Assembly: GCA_013696275.1 (NCBI GenBank)
Contig: JACCYW010000060.1
Span: 1-8,141 of the forward strand
Origin: Chloroflexota bacterium
GTDB lineage: Bacteria; Chloroflexota; Limnocylindria; Limnocylindrales; CSP1-4
Direction of reading: 5' to 3'
DNA: 8,141 nucleotides
The notes below the pieces were generated by a model that saw only the letters and a list, made by a program, of their open reading frames with translations, had not been told where the DNA came from and ran no database searches. This document shows, in pieces, positions 1-5,584 of the stretch (position 1 is the first letter of the stretch; the number at the start of each line of letters is the position of its first letter). The position numbers and the translations under genes were made by a program.

Positions 1-2
1 CC

Positions 3-311
3 GCGGAAGCTGGTGACGCTGACCCGGCCACCGCCGCGGAAGTGCCCACTGCCGAAGCGACCACGGAGGAAGCAACACCGGCCGCCGAGGCGACCACCGA
101 CCACGCAGCTACCACCGAAGCCGATGCGTCGGAGGTAACACCGGCCGCCGAGGCCGACCAGGACGAAGCACCCACTACCGACGCCGCTGCCGCCCACGGA
201 GCGCCATCGGCGGAAGCCGACCCTGAGGCCACCGACGCTGTTTCCACCGAGGCCAGCCCAGATGAGCCTGCCACCGGTGAGCCGGATGTCCAGAGGTCCG
301 CTCCTTCCTGA
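3..311 (+). CDS. C-terminal tail of an unidentified protein, 5' end outside the window
   Basis: An open frame enters from the left edge and ends at a TGA at 309-311, showing 102 codons. No start is needed inside the window: the GTG at 42 lies within an already open frame and is probably internal. The visible part is very low in complexity, made of Ala, Glu, Asp, Thr and Pro with a few Ser and Gly. It has about 26 acidic residues, one Arg, no Lys, no Cys and no Phe, Tyr or Trp, so it should be intrinsically disordered and strongly negative. The motif PAAEA recurs, and an 18-bp DNA repeat underlies two copies. Such tails occur on many unrelated proteins, so the function cannot be told from here. 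The gene ends 268 bp before clpC and is probably a separate transcription unit. A chance open frame in GC-rich DNA is possible, but the repeated motif argues against it. Confidence 0.6.
   Translation, partial: AEAGDADPATAAEVPTAEATTEEATPAAEATTDHAATTEADASEVTPAAEADQDEAPTTDAAAAHGAPSAEADPEATDAVSTEASPDEPATGEPDVQRSAPS
74..154 (+). repeat. Short in-frame direct repeat encoding TPAAEA
   Basis: The 18-base word AACACCGGCCGCCGAGGC occurs at 74-91 and again at 137-154, exactly 63 bp (21 codons) apart and in the same frame. It encodes TPAAEA both times. Looser versions of the same motif occur nearby. The exact spacing in whole codons suggests that the acidic tail grew by duplication of short units. Confidence 0.6.
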
Positions 312-362
312 CCGTGACCCAGGCCCGATCGACCGTCCAGCGAGTGACCTGACCGACGCGGC

Positions 363-423
363 GATGGGTCGTCCACCGACCGAGCGATCCGGCCAGACCC
401 ATTCGATTTCCTTCACTTTCGAT
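363..423 (+). terminator. Possible intrinsic terminator after the upstream gene
   Basis: ATGGGTC at 364-370 pairs perfectly with GACCCAT at 396-402, and a G-U pair (363/403) can extend the stem to 8 bp. The 25-base loop is long. A second small hairpin (GGTCG 367-371 with CGACC 377-381) would compete with it. The stretch 401-423 directly after the stem is T-rich (12 T in 23 bases), which stands out in this GC-rich window. It lies about 50-90 bases after the upstream stop codon, a sensible place for a terminator. The long loop and interrupted T-run keep confidence low. Confidence 0.3.
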
Positions 424-500
424 CCGTTACCGGCTGTCATCGCGAATCATCGCTGGTAGCCCGTCAAGCACCACCCCACCCCGGACCGACGGATGGGTGG

Positions 501-525
501 TTGGCGCCGGGACCGATGTTAGGAT
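501..525 (+). promoter_or_regulatory. Candidate clpC promoter with extended -10
   Basis: TGTTAGGAT at 517-525 reads as an extended -10 element: TG at 517-518, one base, then TAGGAT, which matches TATAAT at 4 of 6 positions. TTGGCG at 501-506 could serve as a weak -35, but the 13-base spacing is too short, so recognition would depend mainly on the extended -10. Transcription would begin near 532 and give a leader of about 50 bases before the clpC ATG. A weaker alternative -10 is TAGAAC at 558-563. This is pattern matching by eye only. Confidence 0.35.
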
Positions 526-538
526 TGGACTCCGGGGT

Positions 539-555
539 GCAGGAGTGCACTCTGC
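539..555 (+). promoter_or_regulatory. Palindromic candidate operator upstream of clpC
   Basis: GAGTGCACTC at 543-552 is a perfect 10-base palindrome. Skipping one G at 542, the flanks GCA (539-541) and TGC (553-555) also pair, giving a 16-base palindrome with a single bulged base. It would sit just downstream of the predicted transcription start. GAGTGC and GCACTC are also the core half-site words of CIRCE, the HrcA operator. Together with ATTGGACTC at 524-532, the right half gives a degenerate CIRCE-like arrangement with a 10-base rather than 9-base spacer. No CtsR-type GGTCAAA tandem repeat was seen. Which protein binds here, if any, is unknown. Confidence 0.35.
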
Positions 556-579
556 TGTAGAACAGGCGTTCAAAGACCG

Positions 580-3057
580 ATGACAGACCGATTCGACAAG
601 TTCACAGACCGCGCGCGCAAGGTGCTTACGCTCGCCCAGGACGAAGCGCAGCGCTTCAACCACAACTACATCGGCACGGAGCACCTGCTGCTCGGGTTGG
701 TGCGTGAAGGCGAGGGCGTCGCTGCCCGAGTGCTCGAGAACATGAACGTGGAACTGGCCAAGGTGCGCACCGCGGTCGAGTTCATCATCGGTCGCGGGGA
801 CCGCCCGGTGGTCGGTGAGGTCGGACTGACCCCGCGAGCCAAACGGGTCATCGAACTGGCCATCGACGAGGCCCGTCGTCTGGGCCACAACTACATCGGC
901 ACGGAGCACCTGCTGCTCGGTCTGGTGCGCGAAGGCGAGGGCATCGCCGCAGGTGTGTTGGAGAGCCTGGGCGTGAATCTGGACAAGGTCCGTCATGAGG
1001 TCATCCGAGTCCTCTCGCAGTCGAGCTCCGCTGGTCCGGCGACCGAGACCAAGCGGGCCAGCAAGACGCCGACGGTCGACCAGCTGGGCATCAACCTGAC
1101 CGACGCGGTGCGTGCCGGGCGGAGCGATCCGGTCATCGGTCGCGAGAAGGAGATCGAGCGGGTCATCCAGATCCTGTCGCGCCGGACCAAGAACAACCCG
1201 GCCCTCATCGGCGAGCCGGGCGTCGGCAAGACCGCCATCGCAGAGGGGCTCGCTCAGCGCATCGTGGCCGGGGATGTGCCTGAGACGCTCATCAACAAGC
1301 GCGTCCTGACGCTGGACATCGGCTCGCTCGTGGCCGGCACGAAGTACCGCGGCGAGTTCGAGGAACGCCTCAAGAAGATCATCGAGGAACTACGCAACAC
1401 CAACGACGCAGTCCTCTTCATCGATGAGCTGCACACGCTGGTGGGAGCCGGCGCCGCCGAGGGCGCCATCGACGCAGCCAATATCCTCAAGCCGCCTCTG
1501 GCCAGGGGCGAGCTCCAGTGCATCGGGGCGACCACGCTGGACGAGTACCGCAAGTACATCGAGCGTGATGCCGCGCTGGAGCGCCGTTTCCAGCCGGTGA
1601 TGGTGGAAGAACCCACCCTTGAGCAGACCATCGACATCCTGTTCGGTATCCGGGAGCGGTACGAGGATCACCACAAGGTCAAGATCTCCGACGTCGCTGT
1701 GCGCTCAGCTGCCGACCTGTCGGTCCGGTACATCACCGACCGTCACCTACCTGACAAGGCCATCGACCTGATCGACGAGGCCGCCAGCCGCGTCCGCCTC
1801 CGCCACTCGTCAGCGCCGCCAGAACTGAGGGCCGCCCAGAAGGAACTGGAGCGCGTGCTGAAGGAGAAGGAATCGGCCATCAGCGACCAGGACTACGAGG
1901 TCGCCGCGGGCTTGCGCGATGCTGAGGCAGCGGCAAAGTCGACCATCGACCAACTGCGCTCCGATTGGCAGGCGTCACAGGCCGCCCAGACGCCGACCGT
2001 GACCGACGAGGACATCGCCCAGGTCGTGGCCATGTGGACCGGTATCCCGGTCACGCGCATCGCACAGGAAGAATCACGGCGATTGATGCAGATGGAGGAG
2101 GCCCTCCACAAGCGCGTCGTGGGTCAGCAGGAAGCCATCGATATCGTGTCCAAGGCAGTCCGTCGCGCGCGGGCTGGGCTCAAGGATCCCAAGCGACCCA
2201 TCGGCTCGTTCATCTTCCTGGGCCCCACCGGGGTCGGTAAGACGGAGCTCGCCAAGGCCCTCGCGGAGTTCATGTTCGGTTCAGAGGATGCGCTCATCAA
2301 GGTGGACATGAGCGAGTTCATGGAGCGCCACAACGTCAGCCGTCTGGTCGGCGCACCGCCCGGCTACGTCGGCTTCGAGGAAGGCGGCCAGCTGACCGAA
2401 GCCGTGCGCCGCAAGAGCTACTCCGTGGTGCTGCTCGATGAGATAGAGAAGGCCCACCCCGAGGTCTTCAACATCCTGCTCCAGATCCTCGAGGATGGGC
2501 ATCTCTCGGACGCCAAGGGCCGCCGCGTCGATTTCCGCAACACCATCATCATCATGACCAGCAACGTCGGTGCCAAGTCGCTGCTCAAAGACACATCGCT
2601 TGGTTTCAGGCCGGTCAGCATGGACGCGTCGATGGAGCAACAGGCCCAGTACGAGCGCATGCGTGACAAGGTGCTGGACCAGCTCAAGACCCAGTTCCGA
2701 CCTGAGTTCCTGAACCGCGTCGATTCCTTCGTCGTGTTCCGATCCTTGACCGTGGAGGAGATCCGCCAGATCGTGGAACTGCTGCTGAGTCGCGTGCGCG
2801 ACCAGTTGAAGGCGCAGGAGATAGACCTCGTCGTCACCGCCGAGGCGAAGGACCACCTCATCAAGGCCGGCTACGACCCCGACTATGGAGCGCGCCCACT
2901 ACGCCGCGCGATCCAGAACATCGTCGAAGATCCGCTTGCCGAGGCCCTGCTGGAAGGTCGCTTCTCGGCCGGCCAGACCGTCATCGTGGACCGCTCCAGC
3001 GACGCAGGGCTGACCATCGAACCGCTCGCCGAGAAGACGCCGGTAGAGGCGCACTAG
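580..3057 (+). CDS. clpC: ATP-dependent Clp protease ATP-binding subunit ClpC
   Basis: This is a cytoplasmic ring-forming AAA+ unfoldase that threads proteins into ClpP for degradation; 825 residues match the ClpC family (about 810-850). Two Clp-N repeats fill residues 1-150 with near-identical TEHLLLGLVREGEG motifs. The first AAA+ domain has Walker A GEPGVGKT (211-218), pore loop KYRG (255-258), Walker B VLFIDE (278-283) and arginine fingers R335/R336. A UVR/M-domain coiled coil at about 415-456 separates ClpC from ClpA and ClpE. The second AAA+ domain has Walker A GPTGVGKT (548-555), pore loop GYVG (595-598), Walker B VVLLDE (616-621), the ClpP-docking loop LGF (674-676), arginine finger R713 and sensor-2 GARPLRR (770-776). 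The ATG at 580 gives the family-typical N-terminus, although no strong Shine-Dalgarno precedes it. radA begins 5 bp after the stop. No ctsR, mcsA or mcsB lies directly upstream. All key residues are intact. Confidence 0.98.
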   Translation: MTDRFDKFTDRARKVLTLAQDEAQRFNHNYIGTEHLLLGLVREGEGVAARVLENMNVELAKVRTAVEFIIGRGDRPVVGEVGLTPRAKRVIELAIDEARRLGHNYIGTEHLLLGLVREGEGIAAGVLESLGVNLDKVRHEVIRVLSQSSSAGPATETKRASKTPTVDQLGINLTDAVRAGRSDPVIGREKEIERVIQILSRRTKNNPALIGEPGVGKTAIAEGLAQRIVAGDVPETLINKRVLTLDIGSLVAGTKYRGEFEERLKKIIEELRNTNDAVLFIDELHTLVGAGAAEGAIDAANILKPPLARGELQCIGATTLDEYRKYIERDAALERRFQPVMVEEPTLEQTIDILFGIRERYEDHHKVKISDVAVRSAADLSVRYITDRHLPDKAIDLIDEAASRVRLRHSSAPPELRAAQKELERVLKEKESAISDQDYEVAAGLRDAEAAAKSTIDQLRSDWQASQAAQTPTVTDEDIAQVVAMWTGIPVTRIAQEESRRLMQMEEALHKRVVGQQEAIDIVSKAVRRARAGLKDPKRPIGSFIFLGPTGVGKTELAKALAEFMFGSEDALIKVDMSEFMERHNVSRLVGAPPGYVGFEEGGQLTEAVRRKSYSVVLLDEIEKAHPEVFNILLQILEDGHLSDAKGRRVDFRNTIIIMTSNVGAKSLLKDTSLGFRPVSMDASMEQQAQYERMRDKVLDQLKTQFRPEFLNRVDSFVVFRSLTVEEIRQIVELLLSRVRDQLKAQEIDLVVTAEAKDHLIKAGYDPDYGARPLRRAIQNIVEDPLAEALLEGRFSAGQTVIVDRSSDAGLTIEPLAEKTPVEAH
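660..942 (+). repeat. Near-identical DNA repeat in the two Clp-N units of clpC
   Basis: Positions 660-717 and 885-942 match over 58 bases with only three or four mismatches, and the first 36 bases (660-695 and 885-920) are identical. The copies are 225 bp (75 codons) apart and in frame, and encode HNYIGTEHLLLGLVREGEG in both Clp-N repeats. The protein similarity is normal for ClpC. The near-absence of synonymous differences is more than protein conservation requires and may reflect gene conversion between the repeats. Confidence 0.85.
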
Positions 3058-3062
3058 CGCTC

Positions 3063-4526
3063 GTGGCGCGGCCCGAAAGCCGCTATGTGTGCCAGGCGTG
3101 CGGAGCCAGCTCGGCGCGCTGGGAAGGTCGGTGCCATCTCTGCGGCGCCTGGGACACCTTGGTCGAGACCGTCGTCCGGCATGACCTACCGGCGACCAGG
3201 AAGATCGCCGGCGCGACCACCGACACATTCCACGAGGCCGGTCCGGAGCTACTCGGCGCGGTCGGACCGGAACCCGAACGTCGACGCCGCATCGGCCTCG
3301 AGGAGGTCGACCGTGTCCTTGGTGGCGGACTGGTGCCCGGCTCACTGGTGCTCCTGGGCGGCGAGCCGGGTATCGGCAAATCGACCCTCGTGCTGGAGAT
3401 CGCGGCCGGTGTAGCGCGGGACACGACGGCGGGCTACGTCCTGTACGCCTCGGGAGAGGAATCGACCACTCAACTGCGCCTGCGGGCAAAGCGGCTGGGT
3501 CTCATCGAAGGGCTCGCCGGGCAGCGGATATCGCTGCTTGCCGCGACGCAGCTGGAAGCGATCTCCCGAGCTGTCGAGGGCCGGACGCCGGGCCTGCTCA
3601 TCGTGGACTCCATCCAGACGATGACGACGAGCGAACTGGACGGACCGGCCGGCTCGATCGGGCAGGTCCGTGAGACGGCCGCCCGACTGGGCGCCTACGC
3701 GCGGGCGAGTGGCGTGCCGGTGGTCCTCGTGGGGCACGTCACCAAGGACGGCTCTCTGGCCGGCCCGCGCACCCTGGAGCATCTGGTCGACGCGGTGCTG
3801 ACCCTCGAGGGCGACCGCTACGGTTCGCTCCGGCTGCTCCGCGCCAGCAAGGACCGCTACGGCTCGACCGATGAGGTAGGCGTGCTGGAGATGACGGCCG
3901 ACGGCCTGCGTCCGGTACCCGACCCTGGTCGAGCCTTCCTTGGCGATGGTTACGGAGGCGCTCCGGGAGTCGCCGTAGCGGCCACCCTGGAGGGCAGCCG
4001 GCCGCTACTCGTGGAGGTCCAGGCACTGACCGCGCCGTCCGGCTATGGCGCGCCTCGCCGCACAGTGGCCGGCGTCGACGGCAACCGCGTGGCGTTGCTC
4101 GTGGCCGTACTCGCGCGTCGCTGTGGCATCGACCTGTCCAGCCACGATCTGTACGTGAGCCTGGCCGGTGGGGCGACCGTGGCTGAGCCGGCGCTTGACA
4201 CTGCCGTGGCACTCGCGCTGGCCTCAGCCGCACGCGACCGCCTGCTGCTGCCGGGCACCGTGGCATGCGGAGAGGTCTCGCTGCTGGGCGAGCTGCGACC
4301 CTGTCGGGGTATCGATCGGCGCCTCCGGGAGGCCGCCCGCCTGGGCTTCACGCGGGCCCTCATCCCGTGGTCTCGGAGCGCACCACCCGACCCGCCGCTG
4401 GGCATCGAGCTTCTCCCCGCACGGTCGCTGCGTGAGGCTCTGACGCTCGTTCTGCTGCCCGCTACAGGTACCGTTGGGGAGGGGATGGCGGCCGCGGGCG
4501 CCGTGCTAGGCTCGCTCGACCGATGA
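3063..4526 (+). CDS. radA: DNA repair protein RadA (Sms)
   Basis: RadA is a RecA-like ATPase and helicase that processes branched DNA during recombination and repair. The protein has 487 residues, slightly longer than the usual 450-460. It opens with a four-cysteine zinc finger (C10, C13, C24, C27), followed by a RecA-like core with Walker A GEPGIGKST (100-108) and Walker B LLIVD (178-182). The RadA signature, usually KNRFG, reads KDRYG at 263-267. The C-terminal third (about 300-470) is the Lon-protease-like domain, including VEVQALT and GEVSLLGELRP; in RadA this domain is structural rather than proteolytic. The GTG start at 3063 gives MARPESRYVCQACG, as expected for the family, and lies 5 bp after the clpC stop; AGAGG at 3045-3049 is a weak, distant ribosome site. 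The stop overlaps the next start as ATGA, suggesting translational coupling. The last 20 or so residues are Ala/Gly-rich and not clearly part of the family. Confidence 0.97.
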   Translation: MARPESRYVCQACGASSARWEGRCHLCGAWDTLVETVVRHDLPATRKIAGATTDTFHEAGPELLGAVGPEPERRRRIGLEEVDRVLGGGLVPGSLVLLGGEPGIGKSTLVLEIAAGVARDTTAGYVLYASGEESTTQLRLRAKRLGLIEGLAGQRISLLAATQLEAISRAVEGRTPGLLIVDSIQTMTTSELDGPAGSIGQVRETAARLGAYARASGVPVVLVGHVTKDGSLAGPRTLEHLVDAVLTLEGDRYGSLRLLRASKDRYGSTDEVGVLEMTADGLRPVPDPGRAFLGDGYGGAPGVAVAATLEGSRPLLVEVQALTAPSGYGAPRRTVAGVDGNRVALLVAVLARRCGIDLSSHDLYVSLAGGATVAEPALDTAVALALASAARDRLLLPGTVACGEVSLLGELRPCRGIDRRLREAARLGFTRALIPWSRSAPPDPPLGIELLPARSLREALTLVLLPATGTVGEGMAAAGAVLGSLDR

Positions 4527-5578
4527 TACGTTTCGTCCGCGCCTCAGGCGGTGCCCTGGGTGCCATCCTGGCCATCGCACTCGCCGGCGGCTCGCAGGAC
4601 TTCTTCGACCCATCCGCTTGGGGCCGCTTGGTCCTGAGCGGCTGGACCGTCGCCTGGGCCGTGCTCGGTTACTCGATCATGCCGTACATCACCGTTCAGC
4701 CCGCCCAGCGCATGGTGCGTGGCGCGAAGGCGCTTTCGAGCGGCGACTTCGTGGCCGGTATCCTCGGCTTGCTGGTCGGACTCGTCATCGGCGCCCTGCT
4801 CGGTCTGCCGCTGGCGAACGCGCCTGAGCCGTGGGCCTGGGTCCTGCCCATCGGCGTCTCGGTCGTACTCGGGTTGGGCATGATGGGGCTCACCGTGGCC
4901 AAGCGCGACGATCTCTTCGAGGCGGCGACACGGTCCGGCCTCCTGGCCCGATCGGACGCCAAGGCGCCGGAGGTCTCCCTGATCGGGCCTCGCATCTACG
5001 TCGATACCAGTGCCGTCATCGACGGGCGGATCACCGACGTAGCGGCATCTGGCTTCCTGGTCGGCACATTGGTCGTCCCGCGCTTCGTGCTGGCTGAGCT
5101 CCAGCGCATCGCGGATCATGCGGATCAGGGCCGGCGGACACGGGGCAGGCGAGGGCTTGAGACTCTGTCGCTGTTGCAAAAGGATCCGCGCACCGCTGTC
5201 GAGCTCACGGACGAAGATGATCGGACGGTCGACGCGGTCGATGCCAAGCTGCTGTCGCTCGCTCGCCAGCACGCGGGCGCCATCCTGACCACCGACTACA
5301 ACCTCAACCGCGTGGCCCAGCTCGAAGGCGTCCGGGTCCTCAACCTGAATCACCTGGCGAACGCCCTGAAGCCGGCCTTCCTGCCCGGCGAGGATCTCAC
5401 GGTCCGGGTCATCCAGCAGGGCAAGGAACCGGGCCAGGGCGTCGCGTTCCTTGATGACGGGACGATGGTCGTGGTGGAGAACGGCGGCATGCATCTCGAG
5501 CGCGATCTGGAAGTGACCGTGACACGCGTGCTCCAGACCGTCGCCGGACGGATGGTCTTCGCGCACCCGCGGGCGTAG
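4523..5578 (+). CDS. Membrane-anchored PIN/TRAM domain protein (YacL family)
   Basis: This 351-residue protein resembles Bacillus YacL, normally encoded between disA/radA and ispD. Four hydrophobic segments lie at about residues 8-23, 36-58, 75-97 and 103-126 and should anchor it in the membrane. A cytoplasmic PIN nuclease domain follows (about 157-276) with the expected metal-binding acids: D161 in YVDTS, D167, E192 in LAELQ, D237/D240 and D258 in TTDYN. A TRAM domain, a small RNA-binding beta-barrel, ends the protein (about 287-350). The domains suggest a membrane-tethered ribonuclease; its substrates are not known from the sequence. The ATG at 4523 overlaps the radA stop by 4 bp and there is no strong Shine-Dalgarno, so translation is probably coupled to radA. 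ispDF begins 6 bp after the stop. The family assignment is firm, the cellular role is not. Confidence 0.93.
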   Translation: MIRFVRASGGALGAILAIALAGGSQDFFDPSAWGRLVLSGWTVAWAVLGYSIMPYITVQPAQRMVRGAKALSSGDFVAGILGLLVGLVIGALLGLPLANAPEPWAWVLPIGVSVVLGLGMMGLTVAKRDDLFEAATRSGLLARSDAKAPEVSLIGPRIYVDTSAVIDGRITDVAASGFLVGTLVVPRFVLAELQRIADHADQGRRTRGRRGLETLSLLQKDPRTAVELTDEDDRTVDAVDAKLLSLARQHAGAILTTDYNLNRVAQLEGVRVLNLNHLANALKPAFLPGEDLTVRVIQQGKEPGQGVAFLDDGTMVVVENGGMHLERDLEVTVTRVLQTVAGRMVFAHPRA

Positions 5579-5584
5579 CCGGCG

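Noticed and set aside
437..453. Direct repeat CATCGC-GAAT-CATCGC as a regulator site
   Set aside because: It does not match ClgR, CtsR or HspR consensus sequences, and short repeats like this are common by chance.
470..501. Hairpin ACCACCC / GGGTGGT as a terminator or attenuator
   Set aside because: The 7-bp stem has an 18-base loop and no following T-run, and it lies in a C- and G-skewed stretch where chance pairing is likely.
491..510. GGGTGGTTGGCGCC as a T-box antiterminator motif
   Set aside because: It resembles the start of the T-box word but lacks the ACCGCG part, and clpC is not an amino-acid-related gene. The 56-bp space before cysS is too short for a T-box leader.
427..996. Antisense frame covering the clpC upstream region and the Clp-N domain
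   Set aside because: Its repeated segments (EQQVLRADVVV) mirror the two Clp-N repeats on the other strand, so the apparent internal repeat is a shadow of clpC.
2281..2864. Overlapping antisense frames of 191 and 148 codons opposite the second ClpC AAA+ domain
   Set aside because: The + strand is strongly conserved clpC; the antisense products show no family motif.
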